Source: Qipengyuania citrea (GTDB lineage Bacteria; Pseudomonadota; Alphaproteobacteria; Sphingomonadales; Sphingomonadaceae). Taken from it: a DNA stretch of 64,000 bases. Positions 44,462 through 52,080 of this stretch are shown piece by piece (the first letter of the stretch is position 1; each line of letters begins with the position of its first letter). The DNA lies in the NCBI RefSeq assembly GCF_024171405.1, contig NZ_JALJZT010000002.1:496001-560000 (forward strand), in the 5' to 3' direction. The position numbers were made by a program, and so were the translations under genes. Under the pieces are notes generated by a model. It did no database searches and was not told the DNA's origin. It saw nothing but the letters and a program-made list of their open reading frames with translations.

Positions 44462-44566
44462 CTGGAAAACCCCGTCGCTGGTAGTGGTACTGCAATCGTA
44501 TGCGCGCCGCATACAAAAGCGTCCTTAAGGCTGCAACTATGGCGCGAAACTATTGTCACAGTGATT

Positions 44567-45916
44567 TCACGCCGCGCCGAACCGGCGCCCGAAGTCCGCA
44601 TGCGGGGGCATGGCCGCAAGCGTCTGATCGAGCTGCGCGCGGATCGTACCCAGCGCGCGGTCGAGCTGGCGCGGGTCGAAAGCCTCCGCGCGGCGATCAT
44701 GCCGTTCGGGGATCACTCCGAAAGCCATGAGCAGGTCGATCCAGAACTGGCGATCGACTACCTCGCCATCGAATTCGGGCAAGCGACCCCGACTGCGGAA
44801 CTGGTCGATCCGCAAGGCGAGCCCCTCGGGCGGCGCGGCTTTGCGCAAGTTCTGCCAATGCCGTTCGGTCCGCCGGTTGAGGAACATCGTCGCGGCGACC
44901 AGTTCATCGAACCGGGACACGCTGCGCGAATGGAGCTGGTTGAAGCGCCGCGCCTCCACCGACATGTCCGCGCTGGCGGGCAGGCATTGCGCAAGGTGCA
45001 CCGCCTGCGTCAGAAGCAGCCGACCGTCCGCCGACAATAGCGACCCGAGCCGGGCAGAGGCGGGGCCGAGGCGGATCAAATTGGCCACCCATGGCGCCTG
45101 CAACGCAAAGGGCCGAGCCGTAGAAGGCGATGACTTTGCTTGAGCGATGTAGCGTGGCAGCGGTGCCGCATTGAGGTGCGCCCGAACCGCCACCCCACCT
45201 GCGAACGCCGTATCAAGCACGGGGAGCGCCATAGTCTCCCCGCCGTCCACCGTTTCACCCGGATCGCGCAGGTCTATAAACACATCGGCGGTCACCTCCG
45301 CGCCATCCTCGGTCCATGCGGCAAGCACCCGGCCATTGTCGTCGCGGTCCAGTCTCGCGATTTCGCCCGCGACGCTTTTAACCCGATCGTTGGGGAGGCG
45401 TTGGACGAGCAGCGAGGCCAGTGCCGAACTGTCGATGATCGCCAGCGGCCCGAGCATGGCGAGGGGCGAGTCCGGCGCATCTCCGGGCACGCCCATGCGC
45501 CCCTCGGCCGCAGCGCGGGCACAGAATCGGAAGCCCTCGTGCAGTTCGGCCAATCGGTCCATCGCCCCGGCCTCACCCGCGACGCGCCGCAGGATCTGGT
45601 GAAGCGCCAGGCCCCCGATGGCCGGAAGATCACCCGAGGGTGCGGCGACGATCTCCGACTCGGAGCCGAGAAAGCCATCGAGTGCATAGCCAAGCGCAAA
45701 ATTCGCTCCGGCATGGGCGAGGTCCCATGCTTTCAGCTCCAGCGCGTGGAAGTAAGGATCCTCCACCGGCAGCGCGACGAGCTCACCGGAGCGGTCCGCT
45801 TCCTCGACGACCGTGATGGCAATGCTTGCGGGTAGCTGTGCGGAGAGCATGGCCGCCACCGGCCAGACGTCGGCTTTCGCGCCGAACAGGAGGTAGGAGC
45901 GGACGGGCTGGCTCAT
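44567..45916 (-). CDS. Degenerate flavin-dependent halogenase paralogue
   Basis: 449 residues. The C-terminal half aligns by eye with the intact halogenase next door: HWQNLRKAAPPEGLALRIDQFRSRGRLPEF... against FWRAMRTMAIPDSLAEKIEDFRCRAILPDY. It lacks the GxGxxG flavin motif (N-terminus reads YLLFGAKADVWPVAAML), the WxWxIP motif and the catalytic Lys/Glu context. It is therefore probably not a halogenase on its own. It overlaps the intact gene by 4 bp, so the two are made together; a partner or chaperone role is possible. Confidence 0.75.
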   Translation of the reverse strand: MSQPVRSYLLFGAKADVWPVAAMLSAQLPASIAITVVEEADRSGELVALPVEDPYFHALELKAWDLAHAGANFALGYALDGFLGSESEIVAAPSGDLPAIGGLALHQILRRVAGEAGAMDRLAELHEGFRFCARAAAEGRMGVPGDAPDSPLAMLGPLAIIDSSALASLLVQRLPNDRVKSVAGEIARLDRDDNGRVLAAWTEDGAEVTADVFIDLRDPGETVDGGETMALPVLDTAFAGGVAVRAHLNAAPLPRYIAQAKSSPSTARPFALQAPWVANLIRLGPASARLGSLLSADGRLLLTQAVHLAQCLPASADMSVEARRFNQLHSRSVSRFDELVAATMFLNRRTERHWQNLRKAAPPEGLALRIDQFRSRGRLPEFDGEVVDRQFWIDLLMAFGVIPERHDRRAEAFDPRQLDRALGTIRAQLDQTLAAMPPHADFGRRFGAA

Positions 45917-47442
45917 CCTGCGGTTTCGCCCAATGCCTCGAATGCAGCGCCAGATCGGGCAATGAAACCGAGATGATCGGGCATTGCCGCAGCGTCGCGG
46001 GCGATGCGCTGGTGAATCCCCTCAAGCCGGGTGGCGAGTTCGGCTTCGGGCAAGCCCGCGGTTCGCGGGTCCCATGCCTCGGGCACCACATTCTGGCCCA
46101 GGAACACCGATATCCAGCTCACCTGCTGGAACAGGCCATGCGCATAATCGGGCAGGATCGCACGGCAGCGAAAATCCTCGATCTTTTCCGCCAGGCTGTC
46201 GGGGATCGCCATGGTGCGCATCGCGCGCCAAAACTCCTCATCCTCGCGCTGGTTGGCGACATAATGCAACACGAGAAAGTCTCGGATACGCTCGAATTCG
46301 AGATCCATCAGCCGGTCGTATTCGCGCCTGTCGGCGGGTTCGATCGCCGCTCCGGGAAACAGGTCGACGAGATTGAGGATGCCGCTCTGGATCAGGTCGA
46401 TGCTGGTCGATTCGAGCGGTTCGAGGAACCCGCCAGCCAGACCGATGGCGACGCAATTACCTTGCCATAGCGAACGGCGGCGCCCGGTCGTGAAGCGCAG
46501 CTGGCGCGGCTCTGCGCCCGCCTCGCCCTCCAGATTAGCCATCAGGCAATCGGCCGCGTCCTGATCGTCCCACCAGGCATCGCAATAGACCAGCCCGTTG
46601 CCCACCCGGTGCTGCAAAGGGATACGCCATTGCCACCCCGCCTTGCGTGCCGTCGCGCGGGTATAGGGGCCGTGATCGCCGCCATTGGCACAGGGAACCG
46701 CGTATGCGCGATTACAGGGCAACCAATGGCTCCAGTCCTCGAACGCCGTGCCCAGCGTGTCGCCGATCAAGAGCGCGCGGAAGCCCGAGCAGTCGATAAA
46801 CAGATCGCCTTCGATGGCCTCGCCCGATTCGAGGACCACCGCATCGATGTCGCCGCTCTCGCCCTTGCGGCGGACCTCGGTGATTTTGCCCTCGCGCCGG
46901 ACAACCCCCGCCTGCTGCGCGAGTTCGGCGAGCCATGCGGCATAGAGCCCGGCATCGAATTGGAAGGCAAAATCATAAGCCTGGCGCGCATCTTCCGGCT
47001 TCGGCGGTTCGAATCGCCCCGCCCATGCGGCGACAATCGGCAGCGAATAGTCGCCGATCGGTGCTGCCTTGCCCGCTGCGCGACCACGCGCCCAATAATC
47101 GATGAAGCTCGCTTGCCCGATCTCTTCGCCATAGGTGCCGAAGGGGTGGATGTAGCGATCACCGATCCGGCCCCAATCGCGGAATTCGATACCCAGCTTG
47201 ATGGTCGCGGCGGTGCGCGCCATCATCTCGCGTTCGTCCAGTCCCAGCAGGCGGTTGAAGGTGCGGATCTGCGGCAGCGTCGCCTCGCCCACCCCGACCG
47301 TGCCGATGGCAGTGGATTCGACCAGCGTGATCGACAGGCCCAGCCGCCCGAGCAGGCGGGCCAGCGCGATCGCGGTCATCCAGCCCGCCGTCCCGCCGCC
47401 GACGATCACTACCCGGTCGATCTGCTGCGCTCGCGCGGTCAT
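45913..47442 (-). CDS. Flavin-dependent tryptophan halogenase family protein
   Basis: 509 residues from ATG 47442. FAD site GGGTAGWMTAIAL, the lysine segment ATIKLGIEFRDWG that aligns with the catalytic Lys of PrnA-type enzymes, WQWRIPLQ (WxWxIP) and AIGLAGGFLEPLESTSIDLI with the catalytic Glu. It uses reduced flavin, O2 and halide. Substrate is unknown; many homologues in sphingomonads and Caulobacter act with TonB receptor loci and not on free tryptophan. No TonB receptor lies in this window. Confidence 0.92.
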   Translation of the reverse strand: MTARAQQIDRVVIVGGGTAGWMTAIALARLLGRLGLSITLVESTAIGTVGVGEATLPQIRTFNRLLGLDEREMMARTAATIKLGIEFRDWGRIGDRYIHPFGTYGEEIGQASFIDYWARGRAAGKAAPIGDYSLPIVAAWAGRFEPPKPEDARQAYDFAFQFDAGLYAAWLAELAQQAGVVRREGKITEVRRKGESGDIDAVVLESGEAIEGDLFIDCSGFRALLIGDTLGTAFEDWSHWLPCNRAYAVPCANGGDHGPYTRATARKAGWQWRIPLQHRVGNGLVYCDAWWDDQDAADCLMANLEGEAGAEPRQLRFTTGRRRSLWQGNCVAIGLAGGFLEPLESTSIDLIQSGILNLVDLFPGAAIEPADRREYDRLMDLEFERIRDFLVLHYVANQREDEEFWRAMRTMAIPDSLAEKIEDFRCRAILPDYAHGLFQQVSWISVFLGQNVVPEAWDPRTAGLPEAELATRLEGIHQRIARDAAAMPDHLGFIARSGAAFEALGETAG

Positions 47443-47536
47443 GCACAAGCCATAACCAGCGCAGGAAAGACCGACAACTGCGCGGGGTAACTATCTCGCC
47501 GCCCATGCGTATCTCAGGCAGACCCAAGGAGGAAGC

Positions 47537-48295
47537 ATGCTCGACCGGACCCAAGAGACCTTGTGCGACGAAAACACGTCCGACTTTTCCGACCTCAAGG
47601 CGCTGACGATCAACTGCACGCTCAAACCCTCGCCCGAGGGGTCGCATACCGACAAGCTGCTCGGCGTGACCGAGGCGATCCTGGTGCGCAACGATGTCGC
47701 ACTCGAACAGGTGCGACTGGTCGACCACGCGATCGCGCCCGGTGTCTATCCCGACATGACCGAGCATGGCGCAGCGCAAGACGATTGGCCCGCGATCTGG
47801 GACAAGGTCGCCGCCGCCGACATCCTCGTGATCGGCACCCCGATCTGGCTCGGCGAGAAAAGTTCGGTCTGCCAGCGACTGATCGAACGCCTCTACGCGC
47901 ATTCGGGCCAGACCAACGACAAGGGCCAATACGCTTTCTACGGCAAGGTCGGCGGCTGCATCGTCACCGGCAATGAAGACGGCATCAAGCATGTCGGCAT
48001 GGGCGTGCTCTATTCGCTGCAGCATGTCGGTTACACCATCCCGCCGCAGGCCGATGCCGGATGGGTCGGCGAAGCCGGCCCTGGTCCAAGCTATGGTGAC
48101 GCCAAGGAAGACGGCCAGGGCTACGAAGGCTTCGACAACGATTTCACCCGCCGCAACACCACCTTCATGACGTGGAACCTGATGCACATGGCCCGCATGC
48201 TGAAGGATGCGGGCGGCATTCCCGCATGGGGCAATTCGGTTGACCTGTGGCAGGAAGGCCGCCGCTTCGACGCGCCCAATCCCGAATATCGCTAG
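47537..48295 (+). CDS. NAD(P)H-dependent flavodoxin-fold oxidoreductase
   Basis: 252 residues. AAGGAGG four bases upstream of ATG 47537. The flavodoxin-like fold shows LKALTINCTLKPSPEGSHT (phosphate loop of FMN), ADILVIGTPIWLGEKSSVCQRLIERL and GKVGGCIVTGNEDGIKHVGMG. An FMN reductase or quinone reductase. It is divergent from the halogenase gene across 94 bp and might supply reduced flavin, but that is inference. Its stop overlaps the convergent hydrolase by 4 bp. Confidence 0.9.
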   Translation: MLDRTQETLCDENTSDFSDLKALTINCTLKPSPEGSHTDKLLGVTEAILVRNDVALEQVRLVDHAIAPGVYPDMTEHGAAQDDWPAIWDKVAAADILVIGTPIWLGEKSSVCQRLIERLYAHSGQTNDKGQYAFYGKVGGCIVTGNEDGIKHVGMGVLYSLQHVGYTIPPQADAGWVGEAGPGPSYGDAKEDGQGYEGFDNDFTRRNTTFMTWNLMHMARMLKDAGGIPAWGNSVDLWQEGRRFDAPNPEYR

Positions 48296-49371
48296 CGGGC
48301 GAATTCCTCGAGGAAGCGCTGCGCGATCGGGCTTTCGGCGACTTCGGCCCTGACCAGCGAATTGCCCCACCAGATCGCCTCGGTATTGGCGAGCACGATC
48401 AGTGTCAGCCGCTTGCCGGGCACCTTGAGGTAGAGGGCGGAGCCCTTCTGCTCGTTCCAGCCCGAATGCCACAGCAGGCGCTGGCCGTTCCAATCCTCGA
48501 GGAACCAGCCGCGCCGGTAGTCGCCAAGCGGGCCGATATCGGCTTCGACCAGCTCGCGGATCAGCGCTGGCGGGATGAGCACGCCGGAATCGAAGGCGAT
48601 ATCGAACTTCGCCATCTGCAGCGGGCTGGCAATGATACCCGCAGCCGCGCGGAAATCGTCATCGGGCAGGACCTGTTTGACGAGGCGCCCATCGACCGGG
48701 TGGAAGGGCGGCGCGAGGAACCGCAGCGCATCGCCGCCTTCGGGATCGCGCCAGCCGAGCGCGACGTTGCGCATCCCCGCCGGCTCGGCCACGCGGTCAC
48801 GCACGATGGCACGCAGGTCGCGCCCACCCGCGCCGCTGATCGCGCGGTCGATCCGCGCGTAGGCAATGGGGTTGTAGACGAAGGCCTCGCCATTGGCGCG
48901 CATGTCGAGCATTTGCGAGAGCGTCAGCGGCTTGGCGCAATCCATCGCCGACACTGCATTGCCGTGCCGGTCCACGCCGCCGCTCCCGAAGGGGATCGGG
49001 GACTGCGACAGCCAGTCGCAGGTGTCGGCAAAGCCTTCGTCCGCGCTCATCGGCAGGTCGAGCGACAGCCCACCCGCCAGTGCCTCGGCCATGATCGCCG
49101 TCGCGGCGATGGGCTTGGTGGTGGAAGCGATCTTGTAAGTCGTATCCGCGCTGGTTGCGACCTCGCCTTCGTCATCGGCCCAGCCGTAATGGCCTTCCCA
49201 CGCGATCTGCCCGTCTCGGACGATCACCGCGCTCAGCGCCGGGACGCTGTTTTCCTCGCGGAATTCAGCCAGGAATTGGTCGAAGGGTGCGAACTCCTCC
49301 GCCGCATCGCCTGCTTGCGCCGAGGTGACCGAGGGCAGCAGAAGCAGGGCGAACAGGCAGAGAATACGCAC
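48292..49371 (-). CDS. Exported serine hydrolase (beta-lactamase / class C PBP fold)
   Basis: 359 residues from GTG 49371, with AGGAG eight bases upstream; an in-frame ATG 60 bp earlier was rejected. Signal peptide VRILCLFALLLLPSVTSAQA. The catalytic SxxK is STTK in YKIASTTKPIAA; further motifs are FVYNPIAYARID and LLWHSGWN. The family includes EstB-type esterases and D-aminopeptidases. It begins 4 bp after the thioesterase gene, in the same transcription unit. Confidence 0.9.
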   Translation of the reverse strand: MRILCLFALLLLPSVTSAQAGDAAEEFAPFDQFLAEFREENSVPALSAVIVRDGQIAWEGHYGWADDEGEVATSADTTYKIASTTKPIAATAIMAEALAGGLSLDLPMSADEGFADTCDWLSQSPIPFGSGGVDRHGNAVSAMDCAKPLTLSQMLDMRANGEAFVYNPIAYARIDRAISGAGGRDLRAIVRDRVAEPAGMRNVALGWRDPEGGDALRFLAPPFHPVDGRLVKQVLPDDDFRAAAGIIASPLQMAKFDIAFDSGVLIPPALIRELVEADIGPLGDYRRGWFLEDWNGQRLLWHSGWNEQKGSALYLKVPGKRLTLIVLANTEAIWWGNSLVRAEVAESPIAQRFLEEFAR

Positions 49372-49375
49372 GGTT

Positions 49376-49831
49376 CTATCTCCTGGTGATCTTCCGGATG
49401 ATGCCGTTGAAGCTAAGCACCGGCTTGCCATCGGCGCGGATCATGCCGACGACATAGATCGTCTTGCCGCCCGCGCGCACGACTTCGCCGCGCGCCTCGA
49501 TCAGCTGGCCGACGCTGGCCGGATCGAGGAAATCGCCCGCGAGATGCATGGTGACGCCATGCGATCCGGCGAGTTCGTCGGTCGCGATGGTGAAGATCGC
49601 GCTGTCGGCGAAGGTCATCATGCAACCGCCATGCATGAAGCCCGCGCCGTTCATGTGGCGCTCCTCCGCGCGGAAAGCGGCGACCATGCTGCCGTCGTCA
49701 TCGCGCCGTTCGTAGAACGGGCCCGCGCGCTGCTCGAAAGCATCGCTCTGCCAGGTCGACCAGCCGGACCATTCGCCCTCGGTGACGGGTACGAGCCCGC
49801 CGCTCGCTCCTACTGCTTCGTTCTCGCTCAT
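49376..49831 (-). CDS. PaaI-type hotdog thioesterase
   Basis: 151 residues from ATG 49831, overlapping the pgk stop (ATGA). Hotdog-fold signature HMNGAGFMHGGCMMTFADSAIFTIA, with HGG and D typical of the PaaI family, and LAGDFLDPASVGQLIEARGEV. It hydrolyses an acyl-CoA thioester; substrate unknown. Translational coupling with pgk is unusual in function and probably reflects operon accretion. Confidence 0.9.
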   Translation of the reverse strand: MSENEAVGASGGLVPVTEGEWSGWSTWQSDAFEQRAGPFYERRDDDGSMVAAFRAEERHMNGAGFMHGGCMMTFADSAIFTIATDELAGSHGVTMHLAGDFLDPASVGQLIEARGEVVRAGGKTIYVVGMIRADGKPVLSFNGIIRKITRR

Positions 49832-51027
49832 GCGGTCAGCGCCGCCACGCCGGGAAGCGGCTTGCCTTCCATCCATTCGAGAAAGGCGCCGCCTGCGGTC
49901 GATACGAAGGTGAACTCGTCCTTCACCCCGGCATGCGCGAGCGCAGCGACCGTATCTCCCCCGCCCGCGACCGAGATCAACGAACCGTCCAGTGTCAGCG
50001 CCGCGGCGGTCCGCGCCAGCGCGACGGTGGCGGTGTCGAAAGGTTCGGTCTCGAATGCGCCCATCGGGCCGTTCCACACCAGCGTGCGGCAGGTCTTGAG
50101 CACGTCGGCCAGCGCCTCGGTCGCCAGCGGGCCGACATCGAGGATCATCTCGTCATGCGCGACTTCATGGACGTTGCAGGTACGCAGGGACGCGGGGTTG
50201 GCGGCAAATTCCTTCGCCACTACGACATCATAGGGCAGGTGAACCGTGCAGCCCGCATGCGCGGCTTCGTCGATGATACGATTGGCGGTGTCGGTGAGCT
50301 CGTGTTCGCACAGCGACTTGCCGACATCGACACCCTTGGCGGCGAGAAAGGTGTTGGCCATCCCGCCGCCGATGATCAGGTGCTGCACCTTGCCGACCAG
50401 ATTGGTCAGCACGTCGAGCTTGGTCGAGACCTTGGCCCCGCCGACGACCGCGGCGACGGGGGCTTCGGGATTACCCAGCGCAGCGTCGAGCGCCTTCAGT
50501 TCGGCTTCCATCGCGCGGCCCGCATAGGCCGGGAGATGGTGCGCCAGCCCCTCGGTGCTGGCATGCGCGCGGTGCGCCGCGCTGAACGCGTCGTTGACGT
50601 AGAAGTCGCCATGCGCGGCCATACCACGCGCGAATTCGGGATCGTTGGCTTCCTCGCCCGGCCAGAAACGGACATTGTCGAGTAGGCCGATATCGCCATT
50701 GGCAAGGATGCCGATCGACTGTTCGACCACGGGGCCCATGACCTCGGGGATGAACATGATCTCCTTGTCCAGCACCTTCTCGACATCGCCCTGCACGAAG
50801 CTCGTGCTCATGGTCGAATAGCGCTTGCCCTTGGGACGCCCGTAATGCGCGAGCAACAGGACCTTGGCACCCTTTTCGGCGAGTTCGAGGATGGTCGGCT
50901 TGACCGCCTCGACGCGCGAGACGTCGGTGGCCGAACCATCCTTCATCGGCAGGTTGAGATCGACGCGCACCAGCGCGATCTTGCCGGTGATGTCACCGAG
51001 ATCGTCCAGGGTCTTGAAGCTGCTCAT
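49828..51027 (-). CDS. pgk: Phosphoglycerate kinase
   Basis: 399 residues, standard length. RVDLNLPMKDG, LLAHYGRPKGKR, DNVRFWPGEEANDPEFAR, VAAVVGGAKVSTKLDVL and WNGPMGAFETEPFDTAT are the substrate and nucleotide sites. It makes ATP from 1,3-bisphosphoglycerate. It starts 30 bp after gap. Confidence 0.97.
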   Translation of the reverse strand: MSSFKTLDDLGDITGKIALVRVDLNLPMKDGSATDVSRVEAVKPTILELAEKGAKVLLLAHYGRPKGKRYSTMSTSFVQGDVEKVLDKEIMFIPEVMGPVVEQSIGILANGDIGLLDNVRFWPGEEANDPEFARGMAAHGDFYVNDAFSAAHRAHASTEGLAHHLPAYAGRAMEAELKALDAALGNPEAPVAAVVGGAKVSTKLDVLTNLVGKVQHLIIGGGMANTFLAAKGVDVGKSLCEHELTDTANRIIDEAAHAGCTVHLPYDVVVAKEFAANPASLRTCNVHEVAHDEMILDVGPLATEALADVLKTCRTLVWNGPMGAFETEPFDTATVALARTAAALTLDGSLISVAGGGDTVAALAHAGVKDEFTFVSTAGGAFLEWMEGKPLPGVAALTA

Positions 51028-51057
51028 TGGTCGGGCGTCCTTTGGCGGAACTTGGCG

Positions 51058-52065
51058 TTAGAGGAACTTCGCCATCACGCCGGCGGTGTCGATCATGCGG
51101 TTCGAAAAGCCCCATTCATTGTCGTACCAGCTGACGACGCGGGCAAGCTTGCCTTCCATCACGCTGGTTTCGAGGCTGTCGATGGTCGAGCTGGCCGGAT
51201 AGTGGTTGAAGTCGCTGCTGACGAGCGGCTGGTCGGTATAGTCGAGCACGCCCTTCATCTTGCCTTCGGCGGCTTCCTTGAGCGCGCCGTTCAATTCTTC
51301 GACGCTGGTGTCGCGGCCGGGGGTGAAGACGAGATCGACGAGGCTGACATTGGGCGTCGGCACGCGCACGCTCGAACCGTCGAGCTTGCCCGCCAGTTCG
51401 GGCAGGACGAGGCCGACCGCGCGCGCCGCGCCGGTGGTTGTCGGGATCATGTTCTGCGCGCCGCCGCGCGCCCGGCGCATGTCGCTATGCATCTGGTCGA
51501 GCATGCGCTGGTCGTTGGTGTAGCTGTGGATCGTGGTCATGAACCCGCGCTCGATGCCGACGGTGTCGTGCAGCACCTTCGCCATCGGCGAGAGGCAGTT
51601 GGTGGTGCAGCTGGCGTTCGAGACGATCACGTCCTCGGCGCTGAGCGTTTCGTGGTTCACACCGTAGACGATCGTGGCCGAAACGTTCTTGGCCGGGGCC
51701 GAGATCAGCACGCGCTTGGCGCCCGCCTTGAGATGCGGTTCGGCCGCTTCGTGGCTCTGAAAGAAGCCGGTGCATTCGAGGACGATGTCGACGCCCTGGT
51801 CGCCATGCGGCAGGTCGCCCGGATCGCGCTCGCTGGTGACCGCGATCGACTTGCCGTTGACGATGATAGCCTTGTCGCCGACCTCGACCGTGCCGGGGAA
51901 ACGGCCATGCGTGCTGTCATACTGGAACAGCAGCGCATTCGACTTGGTGTCGGCCAGGTCGTTGATGCTGACGAGTTCGAGATCGTGATCGCCACGCTCG
52001 AGAATGGCGCGCGCCACGAGGCGGCCGATACGTCCAAAACCGTTGATTGCAACCTTCGTCGCCAT
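51058..52065 (-). CDS. gap: Type I glyceraldehyde-3-phosphate dehydrogenase
   Basis: 335 residues. NAD site [12 protein letters not shown], catalytic C153 in [11 protein letters not shown] with its His partner in IHSYTNDQ. It converts glyceraldehyde 3-phosphate to 1,3-bisphosphoglycerate. 15 bp after tkt and followed by pgk: a glycolytic operon. Confidence 0.97.
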   Translation of the reverse strand: MATKVAINGFGRIGRLVARAILERGDHDLELVSINDLADTKSNALLFQYDSTHGRFPGTVEVGDKAIIVNGKSIAVTSERDPGDLPHGDQGVDIVLECTGFFQSHEAAEPHLKAGAKRVLISAPAKNVSATIVYGVNHETLSAEDVIVSNASCTTNCLSPMAKVLHDTVGIERGFMTTIHSYTNDQRMLDQMHSDMRRARGGAQNMIPTTTGAARAVGLVLPELAGKLDGSSVRVPTPNVSLVDLVFTPGRDTSVEELNGALKEAAEGKMKGVLDYTDQPLVSSDFNHYPASSTIDSLETSVMEGKLARVVSWYDNEWGFSNRMIDTAGVMAKFL

Positions 52066-52080
52066 TGCAAAAACTCCTGC

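Noticed and set aside
47443-47536. Defined shared promoter for halogenase and reductase
   Set aside because: The 94-bp divergent gap has no convincing -35/-10 pair or palindrome by eye.
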